Shown here piece after piece: positions 1 to 10,187 of a DNA stretch of 64,000 bases. The first letter of the stretch is position 1, and each line of letters starts with the position of its first letter. Origin of the DNA: Linanthus parryae (Eukaryota; Streptophyta; Magnoliopsida; Ericales; Polemoniaceae); contig JALGPY010000035.1 in the NCBI GenBank assembly GCA_023055425.1, forward strand, positions 611,501 through 675,500, written 5' to 3'. Below the pieces are notes generated by a model. The model worked only from the letters and a program-made list of their open reading frames with translations. It was not told the origin of the DNA and made no database searches. The position numbers and the translations under genes were made by a program.

Positions 1-138
1 AGCATCCATGCCTCCCTTGTCCGCGGTTAAAGGTGCCCAAAAACCCTGCGATTTAAGCAAGGCCTCCATCTTTATCTTCCACATACTGAAGTTGTTCCCT
101 CCTATGAACCTGTCGATCTTCAACATCGATCCGAACAT
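1..138 (-). CDS. copia gag N-terminus, cut by the window edge
   Basis: Reading the minus strand from the ATG at 138 gives about 46 residues with GGNNFSMWKIKMEALL followed by a Q-G-F-W pattern, the hallmark start of plant Ty1/copia Gag proteins (DUF4219/UBN2 type). Gag forms the virus-like particle that packages element RNA. The start lies 24 bp downstream of a tRNA-iMet primer site, as expected for copia. The rest of the element lies off the left edge, so whether it is intact is unknown. Confidence 0.75.
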   Translation of the reverse strand, partial: MFGSMLKIDRFIGGNNFSMWKIKMEALLKSQGFWAPLTADKGGMDA

Positions 139-161
139 CGTTCTTGGTAATCTCAACCTAA

Positions 162-173
162 GCTCTGATACCA
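162..173 (-). other. primer binding site, tRNA-iMet
   Basis: The plus strand reads gctctgatacca, the reverse complement of TGGTATCAGAGC, the classic site pairing with the 3' end of initiator methionine tRNA to prime reverse transcription. It sits three bases from the LTR end and next to the gag start, fixing the element on the minus strand. Confidence 0.9.
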
Positions 174-343
174 ATTTGTTATGGAAATTCACTCAATCAC
201 TCACCCCATGAATAGTTAAAGAAAGATGCCAAAAACAAGTTTAACGTGGTTCGCTAGCTGAAATCAAGCTAACTAAGTCCAATGTGAAGAAAGACCTTTG
301 TGCAACGAAGAGGAACGATCAAATGCTTAAGACCCCAAAAGAT

Positions 344-355
344 CCTTTTATAGCC
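344..355 (-). promoter_or_regulatory. TATA box of copia LTR
   Basis: The minus strand reads ctataaaaggat, a good plant TATA box, about 170 bp from the primer-site side of the LTR. It lies downstream, in the direction of transcription, of the palindrome array at 417-604, so the array occupies the U3 enhancer position. Confidence 0.55.
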
Positions 356-416
356 CCCAAAACAGCCTCGAATACAAAAGGAAACAACCCAGCCCTTATT
401 TTTCGCCTCCCAGATT

Positions 417-604
417 GTCTTCGTCCGAAGACACGTTGTCTTCATACAAATACCCTTCCTCCGAAGACCCTTCGTGCGAAGACTTTTTGTCTTCGTACGA
501 AGGCCTTCCTCCTTTGAGACAGAGGCTTATTCTAGGAAGACTCTTGAACTCTGGCTATCTCTGGGATGTCTTCGAGCGAAGACTTCTTGTCTTCGTACGA
601 AGAC
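417..604. repeat. array of GTCTTCGTACGAAGAC palindromes in LTR U3
   Basis: Copies are visible at 417-432 (centre GTCC), 455-468, 470-483 (GTGC), 489-502 (GTAC), 568-583 (GAGC) and 589-604 (perfect 16-bp palindrome). The arms GTCTTC/GAAGAC are kept while the central bases vary. Several are paired and separated by a short T-rich stretch. Confidence 0.8.
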
Positions 605-730
605 CCTGGGGTTCACTTCTTCATTGCTCCAATGAGTGTCTTATAAGCTTGCATATTCCTTACACGCACCTCACACATATACACGACATGCTCACACCCA
701 AATATCTACAAACTATACTTATAAGAACTT

Positions 731-2004
731 GATATGAATTCAGTGAAACGGAATGAGAATATACATCCTATGAACACGACAATAAGAATAACCAAAGCTC
801 TAACGATAAGCGCGAGAAACAAACTTACAGGATTAAGAAAGGAGAGAGACGGAATTGGAGTTCGAGGCGAGAACACGACGAACAAAACGGCAGCGGCGAC
901 AGCAACTCCTTCGCTATCGTGCGCTTCTCTTGGCTACGGCACTGACAACAGATCTGATGGACGTTAAGATGTGACACTGGGAGAGGAACCCAACTGGGTT
1001 TGGCGGCTGCTGGTCTAGTTGACGGCCCGACAAAGAGTGGACGATGGTGAGAGAAGGAGACGAGGGTGAGAGAGGAAGGTTGGCGGTACCATGTTGTGTT
1101 TGTGGATTTCAGTTGTGATGGTGAGATGAAAATGAAGAAATTGATGGAGTTGGTGAAGGTGTTCACTGGAGAGGAGAATGTGAAAGATATAGCAATTGCC
1201 GTGGGGTTACATGGTTTGTAAAGAATTGATGGCAGTGGGGATGAGGGTGTTTGGTGCAGAAAGTAATCAGTTTTGACAAAACTGATTTAAGAAATTAATA
1301 GGGTGTTAAAAAGTGATTAATGGGGTTTAATTAGGTGTAAGCGGAAGTTAAATAACTTAATTGGTGGGAGTTACCAATTTTCCGTGAGTAGGAGAGTTGG
1401 TGGTGTAGGGGGAGTAATTTCCTTGCTCCAAGAGCAAATGTGACATAGTGCTGTATTCAATACATTACAGGACACGTCAAGACATGTAAGAAAATTCACT
1501 TTATTTTGTCTGTCACTCATTCTCTTTCTTCAATACGTGTTCGGACACGTCATTTACTCTAGAGCAAACAAAAATTTCTCAAACGGGGGGTTTTATGTGG
1601 TATTTCGGGTGTAGCGTTAGATTTCGTAAAAATAAGTAAATAATTGGGAAATTTTAGAAACTAAATTAAAAGAAAATAAAAAATATATAATTTTAATATG
1701 AATGAGAATGAAGTTCAGAATTTAATTACCGAAAAGATACTAGTGGGACTTGATAGTTTTGAAAATAAAATAATCGGCCTCAGAAAATATAGAATGATTA
1801 GAATACCCTTTTAACAGTGTAGAATTACTGAACGACTCGCAAAAATGTTAAGTTATCGAAATACCCCGCACGATGTCCCACATCGCCAGAAGTTACTCTT
1901 ACCCAACAACTACTTTCAGTGACAGACTCTCAACCGAGAGCAACGAAGTCAAACATATAGGGAGTATCATGTGCCTAAGTGGTCAGAAATTTGGCACGCT
2001 AAGA
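731..2004. other. no recognisable gene
   Basis: An AT-rich flank. On the minus strand a GC-richer patch near 850-950 ends in TGTAAGTTTG (about 826-835), resembling a 5'-UTR exon followed by a splice donor. No protein family is recognisable in any frame, so no gene is called. Confidence 0.4.
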
Positions 2005-2365
2005 GTCTGTTTGGTAATGTTTTTGCTTTCTAGAATGCTGCTTTTCGAATGTAAAAGCAGTAATTATGTATTTGGTAAATTTCTTTTCCTCTGTTTTCTC
2101 TGGAAAGCAGTTGTTTCCAACAACAACTTTTGAAAAGCAGGGAGGGAGTTGCTTTCCAAGACTTGTTTTCGATAAATGTATTATTTGACATTCTTATCCG
2201 TTAATAAATATCAATAATTATTTACTGTAATAACATTATTTATTATATCATATCAAATATTGTCATTTCGACAGTAACAGCAACTCTAAAACACTAATTA
2301 CCAAACACAAAATGTCAAAAGTGATTTCCCGCAGCAGCTTAAATACGAAATTTACCAAACACTTG
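2005..2365. mobile_element. possible MITE with inverted TTTGGTAA ends
   Basis: The left end reads gtctgtttggtaatg and the right end tttaccaaacacttg, giving imperfect inverted ends around TGTTTGGTAA. The interior is AT-rich and non-coding and repeats the same words (aaagcag, ttggtaaatttc). No convincing target duplication was found, so this is tentative. Confidence 0.3.
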
Positions 2366-2510
2366 CTCGAAATCTGAAGGGGGTAAAAGTGTCTTTGTCG
2401 AAATCCGAAGGTGTAAACTGTCTTTTACCATAACAAGAGTAAATACTACTTGTACCCTACTCCTAGTGGCAACGAAATCAAACTGAAACTATCACTCCTG
2501 CTCAACAACA

Positions 2511-2726
2511 ATGAAGTCTTCTCTCTTCATACTCCTCGTCTTCTCGATCTCACCTTTTCTAACACAACCCATCTCATCGTCTTCTTCGCCGAGCGAGTTC
2601 ACCATCGATGGAAGGGTTTTGGAGCTCAACGATTCCAACTTCGACGCCGCAATCTCTAACTTCGACTACATCTTCGTCGATTTTTACGCCCCTTGGTGCA
2701 CGCACTGCAAGCGTCTCTCTCCCGAG
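2511..2726 (+). pseudogene. PDI-like 5-2 (PDIL5-2-type) first exon, orphaned
   Basis: An ATG opens a 72-residue reading frame: a hydrophobic signal peptide (residues 1-20, with LFILLVFSIS), a serine run, then FTIDGRVLELNDSNFD and FVDFYAPWCTHCKRLSPE. This is the start of the first thioredoxin domain of plant protein disulfide isomerase-like 5-2, an ER oxidoreductase. A GT donor follows directly after PE, as expected for the end of exon 1. The active site is CTHC instead of the usual CGHC. No second exon follows: the next 1.6 kb holds MITEs and then an unrelated F-box gene. It is either a gene fragment left by duplication or exon 1 of a gene with a very long intron. I favour a fragment. Confidence 0.7.
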
Positions 2727-3264
2727 GTCCGCTTCTCTCTCTCTCTGCAATTTCAGATCATGGCTTGATTTCATCATTATTTGAGACTATTCTGCTTCTG
2801 GGTTTACAAGTTCATGACTAGGTTATGTGCCATGGGTGATGTCAGGGGATCGGGAAAATATGTCATCTTTGAGAAGAAGAAAAAAAAGATTTGATTTGGA
2901 ATTTGAATGAGTTTGGGATCTAAAATTAAGCAACCAACTAAGACTTGAAACGCTGTTTTTGGCCCTAAATTCAAGGCTTTGGTTGGAGCTCTATAGTTGC
3001 CCTAATGAACTTGTTGATTTCGTGAACTTCCCTGGTGCACAGATTATAGTTCGGCTAAACGAGGAAAATTAGTTATTTTCAGTCGATAACAGATCATCTT
3101 ATGCTGAATAGTCAGTCAATCTAGAGGTTATCTCTCCCTTACCAGGTTCACCGGGGTCATTATATGGATCTTCTTCATTGTTATATTAGGTCTCTTACTC
3201 CGTCGTCTACCAACCTCGATGTTGATTGTATCACTTCTCCTAATTGGTGCATCCAAAGTCCTAA
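2727..3264 (+). other. intron-like sequence after PDIL exon; no further exon seen
   Basis: The segment begins GTCCGC, then runs AT-rich with stops in all frames. I looked for the conserved continuation of the thioredoxin domain (the LAKLNADK region) and did not see it. Confidence 0.4.
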
Positions 3265-4325
3265 GAGCATCTACAATGGTAAATAGGCAAATTTTATGAT
3301 AAAATTGTTCTTTTTTATTTTTATAGTGAGAACTTGTGTGTTCTTCTCCGACGCTAGTTATGCAAAAGTTAGCCAAAACATTTTTTGTCTTAATTCCTTC
3401 GGAAGACTGCTCACATAAACTGTAGATGATAGAGGGGGAGAAATTTAGGAAAATAGTAGGGGTGTTCACGGTCCGGTTCGGTCGGTTTTAGAGGATATGA
3501 GACACCTAAACCGAAATATTCGGTTTCAATATTTTCTAAACCTAAATACCTTCGGTTTGAAACTTATAAATTTAAAAACCGCACCGAAAATTCCGGTTCG
3601 GTCCGGTTAAACTATTTGGTTTGGAACCCATTTTATTATGTATTAATTCCTAACTCCGACGCAATATAAACTAACTATAACAAAAAGGCCGATTTACTTA
3701 TATCTTTGTTACTTACCGAATACATGTAAAAAACTAAGATAAACTCAACATTTAAAAAAATAGTGGTTCCCAACTTCTCTTTTATCTCAACATGGAGAGA
3801 TGAAAAAATGTTTACTAGATTAGGACAATGGTGTGGTTGTTCGACTTAAAATGTTAAACTCAAACGGTGAAGAGTGAGTCAGAACATGGGAGGTAGTAAG
3901 AAAAACACTAAAATTTGTATTAAAAACTTTTTCTGTGCGGTGCGGTGTTTTTCGGATTTGTCGGTTCGGTCTCGGTTCGGTTGGTGCCCGGTTCGGTTTG
4001 TAAAATAATAAAACCGTTCTTTAAGAAAAAAAAAATGTTGAACCAACGGTTTAGGTACGGTTCGGTTTGGTGCGGTCCGGTTTTGCCGTTGCGGTCAGTT
4101 TATGAACGCCCCTAGAAAATAGTTATTACCATGTAGAAAATATAGGAGAGTGGATTAGAATTCGTAGGACACATGTACTAGAACCTAAAAAGTAGTTTGG
4201 CGATTAGAATGCCTATTGTATACTTTGCATATTAGGATGCATAACCCATTATACTACTACTTTTACCCAACTTCTTCATTTTTTTTACCTAAAAAATGTT
4301 TTTGCCTAATCCATTGGAGATGCTC
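3265..4325. mobile_element. Tourist-like (PIF/Harbinger) MITE, split by a hAT MITE
   Basis: Terminal inverted repeats are GAGCATCTACAATGG at the left and the complement of GAGCATCTCCAATGG at the right, flanked by TAA at 3262-3264 and 4326-4328, the three-base target duplication typical of PIF/Harbinger. Without the inner insertion it is about 395 bp, AT-rich and non-coding, so it would depend on a PIF transposase supplied elsewhere. Its right end abuts the F-box reading frame by four bases. Confidence 0.8.
3457..4114. mobile_element. hAT-type MITE nested in the Tourist MITE
   Basis: A 658-bp non-coding element with ends TAGGGGTGTTCA and the complement of TAGGGGCGTTCA. It is flanked by a perfect 8-bp duplication GAAAATAG (3449-3456 and 4115-4122), diagnostic of the hAT superfamily. 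Subterminal regions are dense in CGGTTCGGT words in both orientations, resembling clustered transposase-binding sites. It has no transposase coding capacity. Confidence 0.88.
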
Positions 4326-4329
4326 TAAC

Positions 4330-5485
4330 ATGATCGGACTACCTCAAATGGTCATCTCTCATTTTGTCTTCTATCACTATATATGTTTCCTCGGAGTTTG
4401 TCAATCATGGCGTTACACTGCAATGGAGGACAACAAATCACCACAATACCAACCGAAACAAGTTCAACATCCTCGTTACATGTCGCAACAAACTCCCAAT
4501 GCTCATGCTCGATCCCACCACCGCAACGGTACAAAACTACAACGTTGTAACCAAAAACTTGTTCGATCTCACCGACGGAAATTTTTACCACGTCCAACTA
4601 CCTTTCCCTCGCCACAAGCACATGGCTCACATTGTTGGTTCGTCTTTGGGTTGGTTATTAATCACCGAAAACAACCCCAATACTATCACCCTCTTGAACC
4701 CTATCACCAGTAAAACCTTTTATCTACCCCCATGTGTTGGCTACCCACCATCAACTCTATCACCAGAAATCGACAACAGCCGCAACTTCATTATCAAAGG
4801 GGTCCTCTCTGCAGACCCTTATCGCCATCCTCTCGCCTTCGAGGTGGTGGTTATCTTCGACGCATCGAAGAAAAGGCTTGCCCGGTATAGACCACCAAAG
4901 GATCATATCTACGTACAGCTATGGTCCTTTGTTGACCCCCCTGAAGAAGAGTTATATGAAGGATTTTATGATGTTATCCATGTTAACGGGCGAGTCTACG
5001 CTGTTAACCTCTGGAGTGAGCTCTTTGAGGTTGATTTCGACGAGGGTTCTTGTAGGAATGTGACAAAGAGGAGCAGCGTCCACGCGGATGTGGCTTACCT
5101 TGTCTTGTCAGATCAGGGGGAGATTCTAATGGTTCAGCAGTTTTTTGGCTCGAAGGGCAAGACTAGGAAGTTTAAGGTTTTCGTGTTGGTGGAAGACGAG
5201 ATGGAATGGCGCGAGATCGACAATTTGGGTGACCGGGTTTTGTTTCTGGGGAACAATCGATCTGTGTGCGTTTTGGCTTATGAGTTTTCAGCATGTTATC
5301 CCAACTGCATATACTACACTGATTACAGGCATGTCTCGGTTCTTGCCTGTTTAAAAATTTATGATGACTATGGTGTGTTCAGCTTGGATTCGAGGAAGAA
5401 GGTTAAGTTTCCTTGCGTACCGAAGCCTGGTATAAGGTTCACTCATCCTCCCATCTGGTTGGTGCCGAATCTGAAAGGATTTTAG
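4330..5485 (+). pseudogene. F-box/DUF295 (SKIP23-like) gene with a frameshift
   Basis: From the ATG at 4330 the first frame gives a degenerate F-box (MIGLPQMVISHF then GVCQSWRYTAME, the conserved vCxSWR signature). Near 4430-4460 the homology moves to the next frame, which runs open to the stop at 5483-5485. That frame carries the DUF295 domain: LLLNP-like motifs, SSLGWLL, LLNPITSKTFYLPP, and the C-terminal IWLVPNLKGF typical of the family. Such proteins are substrate receptors of SCF ubiquitin ligases. The 3' 350 codons have no stop, so decay is recent or the shift is an assembly error. A short intron is less likely, since no clear GT-AG pair spans it. The promoter side is occupied by the MITE that ends at 4325. 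Confidence 0.72.
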
Positions 5486-6745
5486 TGGTGGAGCGCTTGA
5501 GGCACAAGAGTTTGCTTCTTTTGAAGTTTCTAAGTTTAGACGCTACAGCTACTGTAGGTTTAACTTCAGACTTTATGACTTTTGTTAGGTGCATGTAAAC
5601 ACACTCGGACATCATAGTTATTAAAAAAATAAGAAGATTGTATTTGCTCATACCAACAAGGATTTATTGACAAGTAGTGATATTCACTTGGTCATGAAGT
5701 CCTTGATTGAAACCCGGCAAAAGTGATGTGTAGGAAGAACTTAAATCCACTGAGTATTATCAGCGGCTGAAGATGATTAATTTCTACAGGTACTTCAAAT
5801 AAATGTTTTCAGATGCAGGTAGGTGTCTTATTTTTGTAACATATATATCATCCTTTTAAGAATAGTTTTAAGAATAGGAATGGTGCACATTGTTTTGGGC
5901 TTGTGTATGCTAAGGAGCTTCCATGGTTACCTATAACATCACAGTTCGCAGAACACCATTTTAACTTGATCAACTAGGAACTAGCGCACATCGTCAGCTG
6001 TTGACCGAGGCATGTTTAACCTTAAACTCACCCCCTTCTAATGTGTATACGCTCAAAGCTACATGGGAAGTTATTATAACCTCTTCAAAGTACGACATCA
6101 CCAGGTATTGTGACTATTTACTCATGTCACTAAATCAAGATCATGAGCTTTCTTCTGAGGTAGCTGTCAATTATTTTTGGTTCTCGTTGTGTCATCACAA
6201 TCTCTATATATCTTGGTACAATATGATTTCCTCTTAAACCCAGTCTTAACCTGTCGGAAGTTCACCTCCCTGGTGCTGAACATCATCTTGTAGGGTTCTG
6301 ATTTTGGGTCAGCTACGACAACAACTGTTTCATTAACAAGGGACAACCTGTCCTTGGACTCTTTTACTATCTTTTTGCTCTCAATGTGGCGGTTATCCTG
6401 AACATATATGGCCTTTAGGATGCGTTATAACCTGTGAGTATTCGAGCAAGAAAGATGTAACGAATATCAGTGACAAATTTAACGTGGTTCATTAATAACG
6501 AATACGTAGCTACCTCCATGGCCAGAACCAGATGTTTTATTAAGAGAGAACCCGGTTACACACCATACTAAAGTCTACCCACGTTCTATACACTTATATA
6601 GATATGAGAGTCCTGACTTAGATCCAAAGTAATGCCAACATTACCAAAATTGATTAGCAAACTGATTTAGCTAGACTTTGAATTATTCCAAGAGGATGCT
6701 AGCACGCTAGAACCATTGAAAACTACATCAATGAGGAAACAACAG

Positions 6746-6788
<43 letters not shown>

Positions 6789-6854
6789 ACACCGATACTA
6801 GGTCATGATTATCAAGTTCACTGGCTCGCTGAGCACCGCAACAACTTGACCAGT
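5486..6854. other. no recognisable gene; poly-T tract
   Basis: AT-rich flank without coding evidence. Around 6475-6600 it has words such as aacgtggttc and a TATATA-like stretch that resemble the edge of an old LTR, but no partner repeat is visible. It ends with the poly-T tract and then the gag-only copia element. Confidence 0.4.
6748..6785. repeat. 38-base homopolymer T run
   Basis: Thirty-eight consecutive T. It could be the poly-A tail of a minus-strand retroposed sequence, but no retroposon body is recognisable on the left. Its length in the assembly is likely unreliable. Confidence 0.85.
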
Positions 6855-6977
6855 TGGAGGCTAAGCTTGATTTAGCCCAAATATGTTAGAAGTTCATAAT
6901 TATTCTAATTGAGTTTGAGAGGCCCAATTATTATTGTAATTTACTTAGTGGGCCTGGTAGCAATAAGCTAGCAAAGT
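6855..6977 (+). repeat. 5' LTR of gag-only copia, left part
   Basis: Matches 13631-13755 with few changes, up to agctagcaaag, where the foreign tandem array begins. The five bases 6973-6977 (aaagt) are the left target duplication of that array. Confidence 0.85.
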
Positions 6978-7495
6978 TGACGCCGGGTAAAACACCGAGC
7001 GAGGGTTCACAGCGGAATCAACAATGAAAAAGGGAAAAGAACTAGGACACGAAGCTCTCTAGAGTTCTGAATAATTTCAATAATCAAAGTGTGCTTGAAA
7101 TTTACCCACAAGCCGGGTATAAATAGCTGAAAAGTCTAATAATTCGAAATATGGTAAAAATCCTAAATTTAATGCTAAATAATAAATCTAACCTAATAAA
7201 ATATTCAGCTATAAGATTTACTCAAAACGGGTTTAAATAAAAATCCTAATTAAAGAAATAAATATTCTGAAAAATAGAAAAGTGGCGATTTAGACCCCTA
7301 AACAGTCGATTTTGGCCAAATCGAGGCGGTGCTCGTGATAAATCACGGGTTGTTTTTAGAATATCGTTTCCAGTCAAAATTATGTTTGGTTCGACCCAAA
7401 TCTCGCATCCTTCAATTCTGCCTCTAATTATGCGTTTTGACCGAAACTGCTTTTCTGGACGCGACTGATTAATTCTTCAATTTTCTCCTGCATCA
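6978..7495 (-). repeat. array LTR copy 1 (518 bp)
   Basis: Plus strand TGACGCCGGG to CCTGCATCA. It contains palindrome-like halves around tcacgggtt and a conserved aatcgaggcggtg block shared with the other three copies. Confidence 0.88.
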
Positions 7496-8339
7496 GTCAC
7501 CCCCTCTTCAAAAGAACTCGTCCTCGAGTTCAATATAAACTCACGCTCCCTCAAGAATGGATCGAAATAAAATGAATGTGGCTTGATTGGAAAAATCAGA
7601 AACTTATTTAATTCAACTGCAACCTCTTCAAATCCATCTTCATCTTCTTCATTATCTCCAATAATAATACTCGGTGGAAAACATAATGAAAAGGAATCTG
7701 AAATTACCTCAACTTGAACAGAGACGTCGGAATGGACCTCGCATTCCTCCAATTCATGGTAGCGAAGTGCGAAACCGGTCGCGCCTGATAACTCTGCATC
7801 GTCTGTGTCATGTGCGAAACTGGTCGCGTCTGATAGCTCTGCCTCGTCTTCGTCTCCATAGTCATCGTAAACGGGAGGTTTTGTCCAATCCACCTCACGC
7901 TCACATGAATTTGAAATACGCTCAAAAAAAAATTTGCATCACGGAAAATATGCTCGATTCGTAACATACCCGAAGAATCTTGAACATATGTCTTCAAACT
8001 CGCTCCTCCATAACGCTCGCTCCAACCACCGGAATCACCGTCGTAGTGGATCTCGAACGCGGGCTGCGAGTCGTGATCAAAGGCCTTGCAATCCTTGAAC
8101 TCCCGTGCCGCTAAGTGTCGAGTTAATTCTGTAACTTTCTGCTGCAAATACCGCACCGCAAGGCTATGAGTTAGACATGCAATCTGCCTTTGCAAATCTT
8201 GTATCATCATAACGTCTTGGACGTTACGTCTCCGTTGGGGGGCTTCCTCAGCCGGAACCTACCCGCAACCGCGAGGACGTCCACGCACCATCGTTAATGA
8301 TGATCTTCCTCCCAAGTCGAACTTGCTCTGATACCAAAC
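7496..8339 (-). pseudogene. array internal region 1, gag-like ORF with a stop
   Basis: The minus-strand reading frame starts at 8291 with MVRGRPRG, then RRRNVQDVMMIQDLQRQ and a second leucine-rich QQKVTELTRHLA segment. This resembles the N-terminus of plant Ty3/gypsy Gag proteins. In this copy a TAG replaces the CAG codon of copy 2 just after the RGRPRG box. A run of A/T near 7927 shifts the frame before an acidic C-terminal part (DDYGDEDEAEL, DNEEDEDGFEE) that reads into the LTR. This looks like a fusion of gag start and polyprotein end left by an internal deletion. The primer site is at 8325-8336. Confidence 0.6.
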
Positions 8340-8857
8340 TGACGCCGGGTAAAACACCGAGTGAGGGTTCACATCGGAATCAACAATGAAAAAGGGAAAA
8401 GAACTAGGGCACGAGCCTCTTTATATTTCTGAATAATTTCAATAATCAAATTATGCCTGAAATTTACCCACAAGCCGGGTATAAATAGCTGAAAAGTCTA
8501 ATAATTCGAAATATGGTAAAAATCCTAAATTTAATGCTAAATAATAATTCTAACCTAATAAAATATTCAGTTATAAGATTTACTCAAAACGGGTTTAAAT
8601 GAAAATCCCAATTAAAGAAATAAATATTCTGAAATATAGAAAAGTGGCGATTTAGACCCCTAAACAGTCGATTTTGGCCAAATCGAGGCGGTGCTCGTGA
8701 TAAATCACGGGTTGTTTTTAGAATATTGTTTCCAGTCAAAATTATGTTTGGTTCGACCCAAATCTCGCATCCTTCAATTCTGCCTCTAATTCTGCGATTT
8801 GACCGAAACTGCTTTTCTGGACGCGACTGATTAATTCTCCAATTTTCTCCTGCATCA
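8340..8857 (-). repeat. array LTR copy 2 (518 bp)
   Basis: Same termini as copy 1. Differences from copy 1 are scattered single bases. Confidence 0.88.
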
Positions 8858-9671
8858 GTCACCCCCTCTTCAAAAGAACTCGTCCTCGAGTTCAATATAA
8901 ACTCACGCTCCCTCAAGAATGGATCGAAATAAAATGAATGTGGCTTGATTGGAAAAATCAGAAACTTATCTAATTCAACTGCAACCTCTTCAAATCCATC
9001 TTCATCTTCATCATTATTTCCAATAATAATACTCGGTGGAAAACATAATGAAGAGGAATCTGAAATTACCTCAACTTGAACAGAGACGTCGGAATGGACC
9101 TCGCATTCCTCCAATTCATGGTAGCGAAGTGCGAAACCGGTCATGTGCGAAATTGGTCGCGTCTAATAGCTCTGCCTCGTCTTCGTCTCCATAGTCATCG
9201 TAAACGGGAGGTTTTGTCCAATCCACATCACGCTCACATGAATTGGAAATACGCTCAAAAAAAAAATTTGCATCACGGAAAATATGCTCGATTCGTAACA
9301 TACCCGAAGAATCTTGAACATGTCTTCAAACTCGCTCCTCCATAACGCTCGCTCCAACCACCGGAATCACCGTCGTAGTGGATCTCGAACGCGGGCTGCG
9401 AGTCGTGATCAAAGGCCTTGCAATCCTTGAACTCCCGTGCCGCTAAGTGTCGAGTTAATTCTGTAACTTTCTGCTGCAAATACCGCACCGCAAGGCTATG
9501 AGTTAGACATGCAATCTGCCTTTGCAAATCTTGTATCATCATAACGTCTTGGACATTACGTCTCCGTTGGGGGGCTTCCTCAGCCGGAACCTGCCCGCAG
9601 CCGCGAGGACGTCCACGCACCATCGTTAATGTTGATCTTCCTCCCAAGTCGAACTTGCTCTGATACCAAGC
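8858..9671 (-). pseudogene. array internal region 2, gag-like ORF
   Basis: The frame starts at 9623 (MVRGRPRGCGQVPAEEAPQ) and stays open through the leucine-rich segments and GGWSERYGGASLK to about 9273, where the path to the acidic C-terminal part is frameshifted. It is 30 bp shorter than its sisters because one of two tandem acidic repeats (the AEL-DATSFAHDTDD / AEL-GATGF type) is lost near 9144-9165. Primer site at 9657-9668. Confidence 0.6.
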
Positions 9672-10187
9672 TGACGCCGGGTAAAACACCGAGCGAGGGT
9701 TCACATCGGAATCAACAATGAAAAAGGGAAAAGAACTAGGGCACGAACCTCTCTATATTTGTGAATAATTCAATAATCAAATTATGCCTGAAATTTACCC
9801 ACAAGCCGGGTATAAATAGCTGAAAAGTCTAATAATCGAAATATGGTAAAAATCCTAAATTTAATGCTTAATAATAAATCTAACCTAATAAAATATTCAG
9901 CAATAAGATTTACCCAAAACGGGTTTAAATGAAAATCCTAATGAAAGAAATAAATATTCTGAAAAATAGAAAAGTGGCGATTTAGACCACTAAACAGTCG
10001 ATTATGGCCAAATCGAGGCGGTGCCCGTGATAAATCACGGGTTGTTTTTAGAATATCGTTTCCAGTCAAAATTATGTTTGGTTCGACCCAAATCTCGCAT
10101 CCTTCAATTCTGCCTCTGATTCTGTGTTTTGACTGAAACTGCTTTTCTGGACTCGACTGATTAATTCTCTAATTTTTTCCTGCATCA
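9672..10187 (-). repeat. array LTR copy 3 (516 bp)
   Basis: Same termini. It follows internal region 2 without any intervening host sequence, which shows LTR sharing between adjacent units. Confidence 0.88.

Larger units (their letters stand above)
177..730 (-). repeat. 5' LTR of left-edge copia element (right boundary approximate)
   Basis: The LTR begins with TGTTATGG beside the primer site. Its outer boundary could not be fixed: the partner LTR is outside the window, and I found no clear terminal CA with a target duplication between about 605 and 1000. It carries a minus-strand TATA box and a palindrome array upstream of it, listed separately. Confidence 0.6.

Noticed and set aside
825..1166. 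Minus-strand 113-codon frame near a GC-rich patch with a splice-donor-like end
   Set aside because: No recognisable family, and composition suggests untranslated leader at best; not enough to call a gene.
3128..3469. Minus-strand 113-codon frame across the MITE start
   Set aside because: It crosses from unique sequence into the Tourist and hAT MITEs, so it is not a conserved reading frame.
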